Assembly (NCBI RefSeq): GCF_035917455.1
Contig: NZ_CP109078.1
Location: 2,480,001-2,544,000, forward strand
DNA from: Micromonospora sp. NBC_01796
Lineage (GTDB): Bacteria; Actinomycetota; Actinomycetes; Mycobacteriales; Micromonosporaceae
Length of the DNA stretch: 64,000 nt
Direction: 5' to 3'
Shown here piece by piece: positions 36,782-45,184 of the stretch. The notes below the pieces were generated by a model. The model searched no databases and had not been told where the DNA came from. It worked only from the letters and a program-made list of their open reading frames with translations. A program made the position numbers and the translations under genes. Position 1 is the first letter of the stretch; each line of letters begins with the position of its first letter.

Positions 36782-37063
36782 GTGGACACTGGAGATCGTC
36801 TGCTGACGCCGGGCGAGGTAGCTGCGCTGTTCCGCGTCGACCCCAAGACCGTCACCCGATGGGCTGCTGCCGGACGGATCGGCAGCATCCGGACACCGGG
36901 CGGGCACCGGCGGTTCCGGGAGTCGGAGGTGCGTGCTCTGCTCGAGGGCGAGGGCATGCTCGATGAGGTCGACGACAGCATAGCCAACCGGCCGCGTAAC
37001 AACGGTCCGGCAACGCCGACAGGCCCGAATTCAGCCAGCGCCGGCAACGTCGGCCTGCACTGA
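36782..37063 (+). CDS. bldC: BldC-type MerR-like developmental regulator
   Basis: The protein is 93 residues from GTG 36782, just after AGGAGG. The core LLTPGEVAALFRVDPKTVTRWAAAGRIGSIRTPGGHRRFRESEVRALL is the single winged-helix of BldC, which binds direct repeats cooperatively and controls the onset of development in Streptomyces. The protein is somewhat longer than the Streptomyces protein, with a 30-residue Asn/Pro/Ala tail. It stands alone, with its own promoter region of about 240 bases shared with the divergent Lrp gene. Confidence 0.85.
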   Translation: MDTGDRLLTPGEVAALFRVDPKTVTRWAAAGRIGSIRTPGGHRRFRESEVRALLEGEGMLDEVDDSIANRPRNNGPATPTGPNSASAGNVGLH

Positions 37064-37125
37064 AGTAGTAGGCCACTGGGTAACACCCGGGCTCGGGCCG
37101 AGCTTCATCGGCCCGGACCGGGGTT

Positions 37126-37779
37126 TCACCCGGCCCGATCCGGGCCGCTCCGAGCCCGGCCGGCGCCGAGTTCGCCGGCCCACCGCCGAAGCAGCGAGTG
37201 CGGAACACCGAGCGCGTCGAGCACCTTGGCGGCGACGAAGTCGACGAGCTGCCCCGCCGAGGCGGACGCCCCCGCGCCGTAGAAGCCGGGACTGGCGGGG
37301 AGCACCACCGCCCCCGCGTCGTGCAGCGAGATCAGATGCTCCAGGTGACTACGGGTCACCGGGGTCTCCCGGGGCACCACGACCACCGGCCGGCGCTCCT
37401 TCAGGTTCACCTCGGCCGCGCGCTGCAACAGGTCCTTCGACAGGCCGATCGCGATGCCGGCGCAGGCTGCCGTACTCGCCGGCACCACCGCCATCCCGAG
37501 CACCGGGTACGACCCGCTGCTCGGGCCGGCGGCCAGGTCACCGGCCGGCCAGTGGGCCAGGTCGGCACCGGACAGGTCCCGACCGAGCCAGGCGGCCAGG
37601 TCGTCGCGCCAGTGCGCGTCACGGAACGACGTACCGGTCTCGTCGAGGATGGTGAGCCGGGCCGCCCGGGAGACCACCAGGTCCACCGCCGCCCCCGCGT
37701 CCAGCAGCCCGCCGATGACCGCCGCCGCGTACGGCGTACCCGATGCTCCGGAAACCCCCACCACCCACGGCCTGCGCAT
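37126..37779 (-). CDS. UbiX-family flavin prenyltransferase
   Basis: The protein is 217 residues from ATG 37779. It has the UbiX pattern: VVGVSGASGTPYAAAVI (flavin-binding), GMAVVPASTAACAGIAIGLSKDLLQRAAEVNLKERRPVVVVPRETP. These enzymes make prenylated FMN, the cofactor of UbiD decarboxylases. A UbiD homologue lies at 39877 and UbiA at 38966, so here it most likely serves menaquinone synthesis (the role of mqnM in Streptomyces). A terpene synthase gene separates it from those two. Confidence 0.9.
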   Translation of the reverse strand: MRRPWVVGVSGASGTPYAAAVIGGLLDAGAAVDLVVSRAARLTILDETGTSFRDAHWRDDLAAWLGRDLSGADLAHWPAGDLAAGPSSGSYPVLGMAVVPASTAACAGIAIGLSKDLLQRAAEVNLKERRPVVVVPRETPVTRSHLEHLISLHDAGAVVLPASPGFYGAGASASAGQLVDFVAAKVLDALGVPHSLLRRWAGELGAGRARSGPDRAG

Positions 37780-37962
37780 ACCCCCAAGCCTGCCCGGTCC
37801 GGCCGGTGGGCGTGTCACCGACCCACCACCGGGCGGCTCCGGTCACGCCGGTCGGCGGCAAATCCCCGTGGTCCATCGACGTTATTGAGTAATGCCAGGC
37901 CGGCGTGGAAATGCCATGCTTCTCTGCGGGCCCGCAACCGGTCGTTCTGGGGAGGCGTCGGC

Positions 37963-38982
37963 ATGAACGCGGAGGAACCCTGGAAAATCAAGCTCGAATG
38001 TCCGATTCCATCCCAGATCTCGCCGCACGCCGACGCGGTCCAGGCGTGGCTGCCCGGCTGGCTGCGCAGCGCCGGCCTGCCCCTCGACGAGTACGGGGCG
38101 CGGCAGTTGGACCGGCACGGGTTCGCCCGGTACGCCGGCCGCCTCTACCCGGACACGTCCGCCGCCGACCTGCGTACGCTCACCGCGCTCTTCACCTGGT
38201 TCTTCCTGCTCGACGACGCCTGTGACGGGACCGCCGGACCGGATCCGGTCTTCGTCCGTGGCCTGCGCGACGGGATCCTGCGGCTGCTCCGGATCGGCCC
38301 CCGCACCCGCCATCCGGGCTTCACCGGCCCGCTGCGCCGGCTGTTGGTCGACGCCTGGCGGGTGCCCGACCGGCGGCTCTCCCCCGTCGCCCGGAACCGG
38401 TTCGTCGACGCCGTCGACCACCACCTCGACGGGGTACTGGTCGAGGCGGGCGACAAGGCGGCCGGCCGGCACCCGAGCGTGCCCGAGTACGTCGAGCTGC
38501 GCCGGGCCACCTCGGCCGCGTACGTGTCGTACACGCTGATCGAGTTCGCCACCGGCCGGGCGCTGCCGGACGCGGTCTACCACCACCCGGCCGTACGCGA
38601 GTTCGCCACCACCGGGAACGACCTGCTCTCCTGGTTCAACGACCTGCTCTCCCTGAACCGGGACACGGCCACCTCGGGCGGGCACAACCTGGTGCTCGCC
38701 GTGGCCCGTGCGGACGGGCTGCCGGTCCGGGCGGCGGCGGAGGTGGTGGCCCGGCGCTGGCAGTGGACCATGGACCGGTTCGTCCGGCTGCGCGCGGCGA
38801 TGCCGTCGTTCGGCCCGGTGCTCGACGAGCCGCTGCGCGACCACCTCGACGGGGTGACCCGCTCGGTGCGCGGCACCATCGACTGGTCGCTGGAGAGCGG
38901 TCGTTACCGGCACCCCGCCGGACCGCGCATCTCGGTCCCGGCGCTGGTCGTCCAGGGCGACGGGGTCAGGCGCGCAGGTTGA
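37963..38982 (+). CDS. Class I terpene synthase
   Basis: The protein is 339 residues from ATG 37963 with GGGGAGG upstream. It has the metal-binding motifs of bacterial terpene cyclases: WFFLLDDACDG (the D-D-x-x-D type near residue 85), the second triad in SWFNDLLSLNRDTATSGG (N-D-x-x-S-x-x-x-D/E near 225), and the C-terminal SGRYRHP arginine-tyrosine pair. It probably cyclises farnesyl or geranylgeranyl diphosphate. Product class cannot be read. It is the only plus-strand gene among quinone genes and its 3' end overlaps the UbiA gene by 17 bases. No P450 or prenyltransferase partner is nearby. Confidence 0.87.
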   Translation: MNAEEPWKIKLECPIPSQISPHADAVQAWLPGWLRSAGLPLDEYGARQLDRHGFARYAGRLYPDTSAADLRTLTALFTWFFLLDDACDGTAGPDPVFVRGLRDGILRLLRIGPRTRHPGFTGPLRRLLVDAWRVPDRRLSPVARNRFVDAVDHHLDGVLVEAGDKAAGRHPSVPEYVELRRATSAAYVSYTLIEFATGRALPDAVYHHPAVREFATTGNDLLSWFNDLLSLNRDTATSGGHNLVLAVARADGLPVRAAAEVVARRWQWTMDRFVRLRAAMPSFGPVLDEPLRDHLDGVTRSVRGTIDWSLESGRYRHPAGPRISVPALVVQGDGVRRAG

Positions 38983-39880
38983 GCCGGATCACCAGGTCGA
39001 GCAGGGCGAAGAAGAAGAGGGCGATGCCGACGAACCCGTTGGCGGTGAAGAACGCCCGGTTGACCTTGGACAGGTCGGTCGGGCTGACCACCACGTGCTG
39101 GTACACGAACGCGACCGCGGTCAGCAGCAGGCCGATCCAGAACAACCAGCCGAAGCCGATCAGCGCTCCGTACCAGCCGAACAGGGCGAACGTCACCACG
39201 TGCGTCGCCGTCGACAGGTGCAGGGCGAACCGCTTACCGTACCGGGCCGGCACGCTGCGTACCCCGATCTCGCGGTCGATCTCGGCGTCCTGGCAGGCGT
39301 AGATCAGGTCGAAGCCGCCGATCCAGAGCCCCACGGCGGCACCGAGCACCCAGGCCGGGCCGGAGCCGTCGAAGCTCCCGCTGACCGCCAGCCAGGCACC
39401 GACCGGGCCGACCGCCTGGGCGAGCGCGAGGATGGCGTGCGGCCAGTCGGTGAACCGCTTGCCGTAGGGGTAGAGCACCAGGGGCACCACGGCCAGCGGC
39501 GCGAGCGCGAGGCAGAGCGGGTTGAGCGCGGCGGCGGCGCCGAGGAAGACGATCACGGCGACGATCGCCCCGGTCCAGGCCGTCCGGACGCTCACCGCCC
39601 CGGTGACCAGTTCCCGACCGGCCGTACGGGGGTTACGCGCGTCGATCCGCCGGTCGATGATCCGGTTCGCCGCCATGGCGAAGGTACGGGCACCGACCAT
39701 GGCGATGGTGATCAACAGCAGGTCGAGCCAGCGCACGTGCCCGCCGTCGGCGAGCATCGCGGCCAGCGCGGAGAGGTACGCGAACGGGAGGGCGAACACC
39801 GAGTGCTCGATCGCGACGAGCTTCAGGAACGACTTCACCCGGCCGGGACGTTCGGGGGCGGTCGCGGTGATGGTGGTCAC
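38966..39880 (-). CDS. mqnP: UbiA-family prenyltransferase, probably menaquinone (MqnP type)
   Basis: The protein is 304 residues from a GTG overlapping the UbiD stop. Eight or nine hydrophobic segments surround two aspartate-rich motifs: AANRIIDRRIDARNPRTAGREL (N-x-x-x-D-x-x-x-D) near residue 75, and YACQDAEIDREIGVRSVPARYG near 200. This is the UbiA form that attaches the isoprenoid chain. Tight coupling with UbiD, and no other quinone route in sight, favours the futalosine enzyme MqnP rather than the ubiquinone one. Confidence 0.85.
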   Translation of the reverse strand: MTTITATAPERPGRVKSFLKLVAIEHSVFALPFAYLSALAAMLADGGHVRWLDLLLITIAMVGARTFAMAANRIIDRRIDARNPRTAGRELVTGAVSVRTAWTGAIVAVIVFLGAAAALNPLCLALAPLAVVPLVLYPYGKRFTDWPHAILALAQAVGPVGAWLAVSGSFDGSGPAWVLGAAVGLWIGGFDLIYACQDAEIDREIGVRSVPARYGKRFALHLSTATHVVTFALFGWYGALIGFGWLFWIGLLLTAVAFVYQHVVVSPTDLSKVNRAFFTANGFVGIALFFFALLDLVIRLNLRA

Positions 39881-41340
39881 TGGATTCCGTACTCCTTCCA
39901 GCGCTTGTCGACCAGTGCCCGTACCTCGGGCGACATGGTCATCTCTTCCGGCCACCCACGGGTGTAGCCCTCGGTGGGCAGTTTCCGGGTGGCGTCGACA
40001 CCCGCCTTGCCGCCCCAGAACTGCTGGTACGACGCGTGGTCGAGGTGGTCGACCGGCCCCTGGGTGATCAGCAGGTCGTGCGAGTAGTCGACGTTGCCGA
40101 AGGCGCGGAACGCGACCTCGGAGTAATCGTGCACGTCGCAGTCCTCGTCGACCACCACGATCAGCTTGGCCAGCGAGAGCAGGTGGGCACCCCAGATGGC
40201 GCTCATCACCTTCTGGGCGTGCTTGGGGTAGCGCTTGCGGATCGAGACGATCACGCAGTTGTGGAACACCCCGGCGGACGGCAGGTCGTAGTCGACGATG
40301 TCCGGGATCAGCATCTTGAGCAGCGGCAGGAAGATCCGCTCGGTGGCCTTGCCCAGGCCGTGGTCCTCCTGCGGCGGCTGCGACGTGACGATCGAGTGGT
40401 AGATCGGGTCGCGCTGGGTGGTGATCACCTCGACGTGCATCACCGGGAACGGCTCGACCGGGGTGTAGAACCCGGTGTGGTCGCCGAACGGGCCCTCCGG
40501 CAGCCGCTCGCCCGGCTCGATGTAGCCCTCCAGCACGATCTGGGCGTTCGCCGGCACCTGTAGCGGCACGGTCAGGCAGTCGACCATCTCGACCCGTTCG
40601 CCGCGCAGGAAACCGGCGAACAGGTATTCGTCGATGTCACCGGGGAGCGGTGCGGAGGCGGCGTAGCTGACCACCGGGTCGCAGCCGATCGCGATCGCCA
40701 CCGGGAGCCGCTCGCCCCGGCGCTCGGCGACCGCGTGGTGCGCGGTGGAGTCCTTGTGGATCTGCCAGTGCATGCCGATGGTGTTGTGCGAGTGCTGCTG
40801 GAGCCGGTAGAGGCCGAGGTTGCGTTTGCCGGTCTCCGGGTGCTTGGTGTGGGTCAGCCCGAAGTTGTGGAAGATCCCGCCGTCGCCGGGCCAGACCTGC
40901 AGGCCCGGCAGCCGGTTCAGGTCGACGTCCGCGCCCCGGTAGACGATCTGCTGGCAGGGCGCGGTCTTCACCTTCTTCGGCGGCAACGACTTGAGTTGCA
41001 GGACCTTGCCCAGGCCGTCGCGGATGCCGGACCAGCCGACCGGCAGGTCCGGCTTGATCATGGCCCCGATCCGGTCGCCGACCTCGTCGAGGCGGTCCAC
41101 GCCGAGGGCCATCGCCATCCGGCGTTCGGTGCCGAACAGGTTGATCGCGACCGGCATCTCGCCCCGGGTCGGGCGCTCGAACAGCAGCGCCGGGCCGTCC
41201 GCCCGGACCGTCCGGGTCACCACCTCGCTGATCTCGAGCGTGGGGTCGACCGGCACGGTCACCCGGCGCAGCTCGCCCGCGCCTTCGAGCGCGGCGAGAA
41301 AGTCCTTGAGATCGGCGTACGGGAAGCCACGAGCCACCAT
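39877..41340 (-). CDS. mqnL: UbiD-family decarboxylase, probably menaquinone (MqnL type)
   Basis: The protein is 487 residues from ATG 41340; the upstream part of the open frame is low quality. Family landmarks are DLKDFLAALEGAGELRRV, GDGGIFHNFGLTHTKHPETGKRNLGLYRLQ, the prenyl-FMN/metal region MHWQIHKDSTAHHAVAE, and LPEGPFGDHTGFYTPVE with conserved Glu. It removes the carboxyl group of a naphthoate intermediate using the cofactor from UbiX. It is coupled to the UbiA gene by a GTGA overlap. Confidence 0.85.
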   Translation of the reverse strand: MVARGFPYADLKDFLAALEGAGELRRVTVPVDPTLEISEVVTRTVRADGPALLFERPTRGEMPVAINLFGTERRMAMALGVDRLDEVGDRIGAMIKPDLPVGWSGIRDGLGKVLQLKSLPPKKVKTAPCQQIVYRGADVDLNRLPGLQVWPGDGGIFHNFGLTHTKHPETGKRNLGLYRLQQHSHNTIGMHWQIHKDSTAHHAVAERRGERLPVAIAIGCDPVVSYAASAPLPGDIDEYLFAGFLRGERVEMVDCLTVPLQVPANAQIVLEGYIEPGERLPEGPFGDHTGFYTPVEPFPVMHVEVITTQRDPIYHSIVTSQPPQEDHGLGKATERIFLPLLKMLIPDIVDYDLPSAGVFHNCVIVSIRKRYPKHAQKVMSAIWGAHLLSLAKLIVVVDEDCDVHDYSEVAFRAFGNVDYSHDLLITQGPVDHLDHASYQQFWGGKAGVDATRKLPTEGYTRGWPEEMTMSPEVRALVDKRWKEYGIQ

Positions 41341-41458
41341 GCTGCCAGTCTCCCGCACTCCCGCGCCGGTCGACGCAGGCGGGGGTGCCCGAAGCCGGAG
41401 CGCGTACGGGGGCGGCGGCACCGGGCCCTCGCCCCCGTACGTGCGGGTGTGCGGAAGA

Positions 41459-41592
41459 TCAGTCGACGACCGTGACGATCCGGCGGCGCCGGGTCACCAC
41501 GACCGCCGCTACACCGGCGCCGACCAGCAGCGCGTCACCAGCGGCCAGACCAGCCGCGACCGCGCCGATGATTGGCAGCCCACCACCGGCAC
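41459..41592 (-). pseudogene. Out-of-frame wall-anchor segment of the surface protein
   Basis: About 42 codons in the -1 frame relative to the upstream gene read as a glycine-rich LPIIG box, a membrane helix (AVAAGLAAGDALLVGAGVAAVVV) and a basic tail ending at 41459. They have no start of their own. They are the expected end of the 41509-42981 gene if a base is restored near GGTGGTGGG at about 41583-41592. Confidence 0.6.
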
Positions 41593-42981
41593 CGACACGA
41601 TCGAGATCGAGGCGGTGTTGTTCGCGGTGTCCGGGTCCTGTACGCCGCCGTCGACGACGATCGAGCCGGCCGCACCGGCCGGACCGGTGCTGTCCGCGGT
41701 GAACGCGAAGAGATCCGTGCTCCCGGCCGCGACGTCCTCCAGGGGCTCGCACCGGTAGACCAGGCCCTTGGGCTGGCCCGCCTGATCCCAGTCCGGCTCT
41801 CCGTCGACGATCGGTACGCACCGGGAGTCGACCTTGCGCACGGTCAGACCGACCGGGAGGGTGATCAGGGCGGAGGAACCCCAGTTGTCGTCCGGGCCGA
41901 GGGTGTCGGCGGGGCCGGCGTTGCGAATTCCGACCTTGATCGTTTCGGTTCTGCCGCTCGCCCCGTTGACCGTCGCGCCGACCGCGATGCTGTCCGCCCG
42001 GTGCAGCGGCACCGTGACCGTGAAGGCGGACGTGTTGTCATCGGTGTTCAGGTCGTAGTAGGCCGCGCGGGCCGCCTTGTTGGTGGCCGGGATCAGCCGG
42101 AGTTGCTCTCCACCGGCCTTCTTGGCTGCGCTGACCTTCTGCGCCAGTTCCTCGGCGTTCAACGGTGCCACCCCTGCCTCGGCACCGTAGGTGTACGGGC
42201 CGGGCGCCGCGTCGGCCACCTTGAGCCTGAGCGGCGTCGCCGGGTCGACGACGAAGGTCTCGTCCGGGCCGACCGGCTGGTCGAAGAAGCAGAGCAGCTC
42301 CAGGTAGTTGGGATCGTAGGAGCAGTTGCTGTAGCTGTTCGCCAGTTCCAGGTGGTCGTTGTACGCCCGAAGGAGAACCGTCACGCCGTCCGCGGTCACG
42401 TTGCCCACGTTGCGCAGCCCGATCGGCACGTCCGTCGAGGCGCCGGGAGCCAGCGCGACATCGTCGATGTCACCGATGACCAGGTCGATGCCGGGTCCGG
42501 TGAGTTGTACGAGAGCTTCGGTCGACTGCTCACCCGGGGTGTTCTCCGCCCACGAGGTCGCACTGATCCTCCCGCTCCACTCGCCGGCCTCGACGCCGCT
42601 GGGCCCGACCTCCATCGTGTAGTGGTGGGTGGCACCGCCGGCGAGTTCCGCCAGCTCGCAGGTGGCCACGCCACCCGAGACGGTGCAGCCCTGGTCCGCG
42701 CCGGGCAACTGCGCGGTGATGCGTTCCGGCAGACGGGTTATGTCGATCTTCATCGTGACGTTGCGAGCGGCCAACGGGGTCTGGTTGTAGACCCCGACCT
42801 TGATCGTCTTCAGCTTGGTCGCGTCGCTGGGCACATTGGTGAGGTACGGCAGCGTCGGGTTCACCCAGGTGTGCGCCGGAGCAGCTTCGCGCGCGGTGGC
42901 CGGTGCGGCTGCGGCGAAACCTGCCAGCCCGGCCACGGCGGTGGCCAGACCGATCCTGGACAGCGTTGAGAAGGGGTGCAT
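41509..42981 (-). CDS. Exported surface protein, C-terminus shifted out of the wall-anchor frame
   Basis: The protein is 490 residues from ATG 42981, preceded by AAAGG. It has a signal peptide (IGLATAVAGLAGFAAAAPATA) and repeated beta-sandwich (CARDB/DUF11-like) domains, for example DVPIGLRNVGNVTADGVTV and TIKVGIRNAGPADTLG. The frame ends in VPVVGCQSSARSRLVWPLVTRCWSAPV, which looks wrong. The -1 frame from the same point reads GGGLPIIGAVAAGLAAGDALL, a hydrophobic helix, and TRRRRIVTVVD, the layout of a sortase-type anchor (LPIIG in place of LPxTG). A one-base deletion near 41590 would explain it. Confidence 0.7.
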   Translation of the reverse strand: MHPFSTLSRIGLATAVAGLAGFAAAAPATAREAAPAHTWVNPTLPYLTNVPSDATKLKTIKVGVYNQTPLAARNVTMKIDITRLPERITAQLPGADQGCTVSGGVATCELAELAGGATHHYTMEVGPSGVEAGEWSGRISATSWAENTPGEQSTEALVQLTGPGIDLVIGDIDDVALAPGASTDVPIGLRNVGNVTADGVTVLLRAYNDHLELANSYSNCSYDPNYLELLCFFDQPVGPDETFVVDPATPLRLKVADAAPGPYTYGAEAGVAPLNAEELAQKVSAAKKAGGEQLRLIPATNKAARAAYYDLNTDDNTSAFTVTVPLHRADSIAVGATVNGASGRTETIKVGIRNAGPADTLGPDDNWGSSALITLPVGLTVRKVDSRCVPIVDGEPDWDQAGQPKGLVYRCEPLEDVAAGSTDLFAFTADSTGPAGAAGSIVVDGGVQDPDTANNTASISIVSVPVVGCQSSARSRLVWPLVTRCWSAPV

Positions 42982-43209
42982 TGGCACCTTTCAGAATGAA
43001 GGCGAGAGTCACCGGCAGTTGATCACGGTGAACGTAGCGAGGCTAGATCGTCGCAACGAGGCGGGCAACCCCGTATGGACAATCCACACAAGACCACCAC
43101 CTCGGCAATTCCGCGACAACCACTCCCGGAACGCGGGGATTCACTTCCGACCTTCGCGGCGCAACCGCACGTGCCCGGTGGAGAAACTGTCATCCGCCGG
43201 GCGGTGGTA

Positions 43210-43614
43210 CTACAGCAGTCCGACGCCGAGCAGGACGGTGCCGGCCACCAGGCTGATTCCCCCGGCCACGACCAGCCAGATCAGCTTGTTCGGCCGGGTG
43301 TCGGAGGGGCGGACGATGGAGAGGAAGAAGCCGAGCGGCATAAGGATCGGCGCGGCCACGAAAAGGCCACGGATGAGGTTCTTCCAACCGTCCGAGTAAT
43401 CCGCCTGATCCAGATAGAGCAGGGCCACCAGGGCAAAGAGCACCAGCACACCGGCATGCGCGTGTCCTGCGGTCCAGAGTGCCCGCCGGACTGGATTGTC
43501 CAGGTAGCCGGGAATGCGACGGACCAGATTCATGAGCAGCGACAGCCCGCCGAACGCGATCGTGGCCACGGTGATCAACAGGATGGCGGCGGTGGTACGG
43601 GTTTCCGGTGTCAC
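43210..43614 (-). CDS. Hypothetical four-helix membrane protein
   Basis: The protein is 134 residues from GTG 43614 with GGGAG upstream. Four hydrophobic segments are visible: TTAAILLITVATIAFGGLSLLMN, GVLVLFALVALLYL, LFVAAPILMPLGFFLSIV and LIWLVVAGGISLVAGTVLLGVGLL. A histidine pair lies in ALWTAGHAHAGVL before the second helix. No family is recognised. Confidence 0.6.
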   Translation of the reverse strand: MTPETRTTAAILLITVATIAFGGLSLLMNLVRRIPGYLDNPVRRALWTAGHAHAGVLVLFALVALLYLDQADYSDGWKNLIRGLFVAAPILMPLGFFLSIVRPSDTRPNKLIWLVVAGGISLVAGTVLLGVGLL

Positions 43615-43733
43615 GGCAGGCTCCCGGTAGGCGAGTCGTACGCAGCTTGTCACTGTCAAGATTGGCGCCATGAGAGGCATCTTGTCAACAGCTAGATTCC
43701 CGCTGGTCGGTCGGTGCCGTACAACCCGCGCTG

Positions 43734-44066
43734 TCAGTCGCCGCCGTACAACCGCTCCAGGTCGACCAGCAGTACGTCCGGCCGGCCCGCCGAGGCGGCG
43801 ACCAACTGGTCGGTGAAGCCGACCGCGCTGGAGAGCAGCAACCGGGTCCGCTCGCCGCTCACCCCCGGCCGCCGCCGCAACAACTCCCGTATGCCGTCCA
43901 GCCGGTCGAGATCCGGTTGCCCCAGGGTCCGGCCCCACTTGACCTCGCCGATGGCCAGCACCGGACGGGGGCCACCGCCCAGCGCCGGCTCACCGAGCGC
44001 GACCAGGTCCAGCTCATGACTGGTACGGGCCGCCGAGTCGGTCAGGTTCGCCGACCCGACCTGCAC
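43734..44066 (-). pseudogene. Remnant of an AAA ATPase with DUF234/nuclease-like C-terminus
   Basis: The 110 codons read VGSANLTDSAARTSHELDLVALG, VLAIGEVKWGRTLGQPDLDRLDGIRELL, RTRLLLSSAVGF and RPDVLLVDLERLYGGD. This resembles the C-terminal PD-(D/E)XK-like domain of large ATP-binding proteins of the archaeal-ATPase/DUF234 kind (the E-x-K in GEVKWG is a catalytic-type signature). The ATPase domain and start are absent, and the bases just upstream do not hold a clean continuation. I take it as a decayed 3' end. Confidence 0.5.
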
Positions 44067-44129
44067 GCAAGTCCACGGCGTCGCGATCGAAGATCTCAGC
44101 CGGCTTGCGTAGGCTCGCGGTTACCGTCC

Positions 44130-44168
44130 GGAGTAGAAGTACGCTTCTTAGAAGTGAACTTCTACTCC
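44130..44168. repeat. 11-bp inverted repeat with nested AGAAGT/ACTTCT copies
   Basis: GGAGTAGAAGT (44130-44140) pairs exactly with ACTTCTACTCC (44158-44168), and inside it AGAAGT-GA-ACTTCT forms another palindrome. It lies 30 bases after the ccsB stop and upstream of the decayed ATPase remnant, so it may be the terminator of the heme/cytochrome operon or an old operator of the lost gene. Confidence 0.5.
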
Positions 44169-44197
44169 CCGCGAAGGTGTTCCGACCTGCCGGAGGG

Positions 44198-45184
44198 TCA
44201 GTTCACCCCGGCGTACGAGTGCAGGCCGGTGAAGAAGTAGTTCACCCCGAACAGGTTCATCAGCATGGTCAGGAAGCCGAGGATCGAGATCCAGGCGACC
44301 ACGTTGCGCTTGACGCTCGGGGTGGCGCGGGCGTGCAGGTAGCCGGCGTAGACGACCCAGGAGATGAACGCCCAGGTCTCCTTCGGGTCCCAGCCCCACG
44401 CCCGGCCCCAGGCCGCCTCGGCCCAGACCGCACCGGCGATCACCGCGAAGGTGAAGATCGGGAAGGCGAACGCGTTCAGGCCGAAGGTCAGCCGCTCCAG
44501 CGTGACCGCGCTCGGCGACCGGCGCGCCAGGACGTACGGGAAGCTGCGCTTGCCCGACTCGTAACCGGCCCGCATCAGGTACATCGCGGCGGGTACGAAG
44601 GCGAGCAGCAGGATGCCGGACGAGAAGACGATCGTGGTCACGTGGATCTCGAACCAGTACGAGTTCAGCGCCGGGACCAGCGGTACGACCGGGGTGTAGA
44701 GCACCAGCCCGGCGATGCCGAGCAGCACCACCATCACCAGCGTCAGGACCAGCCCCAACTGGCGTACGGACGGCCAGCGGAAGAGGAGGTAGAGCCACCC
44801 GGCGGCACCGACGAAGGTCACCGTCAGCACGAACTCGTACATGTTGCCCCAGGGCAGCCGGTCGGCCGCGACACCGCGGGTCACCAGTGCGCCGAGGTGC
44901 AGGGCGGTGGCGAGCACGGTGGCCACCAGGGCGATCCGGGCGGCGACCTCGGCCCGTCCGGTCGACCTCGGCGGGACGTTCCCGGTCGACGGGTTGCCGG
45001 CCGGCGCGTCCGGTACGTCCGAATCGGACCCCGCCGCACCCACCGTGACGAGCTGTCGGGCCGGGCGGGAGATCGCGGCGACCGCGCCCCTGCCACTGAA
45101 GGCGTACGACGCGGCGTGGCTGATCATCGCGATCAGGTATCCCAGGATCGTGAACACCAGGAGCTGGTCGGAGAGTGCGGCCAT
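44198..45184 (-). CDS. ccsB: Cytochrome c biogenesis protein CcsB (CcsA/ResC type)
   Basis: This 328-residue polytopic membrane protein contains the heme-handling tryptophan-rich motif WGRAWGWDPKETWAFISW near residue 262 and conserved histidines in ALHLGALV, FEIHVTTIVF and AGYLHARATPS. With ResB it forms the system II machinery that carries heme across the membrane and attaches it to apocytochrome c. A Pro/Ser-rich insert lies at about 45-75. Its start lies directly after the resB stop, and it is the last gene of a six-gene run starting at hemL. Confidence 0.92.
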   Translation of the reverse strand: MAALSDQLLVFTILGYLIAMISHAASYAFSGRGAVAAISRPARQLVTVGAAGSDSDVPDAPAGNPSTGNVPPRSTGRAEVAARIALVATVLATALHLGALVTRGVAADRLPWGNMYEFVLTVTFVGAAGWLYLLFRWPSVRQLGLVLTLVMVVLLGIAGLVLYTPVVPLVPALNSYWFEIHVTTIVFSSGILLLAFVPAAMYLMRAGYESGKRSFPYVLARRSPSAVTLERLTFGLNAFAFPIFTFAVIAGAVWAEAAWGRAWGWDPKETWAFISWVVYAGYLHARATPSVKRNVVAWISILGFLTMLMNLFGVNYFFTGLHSYAGVN

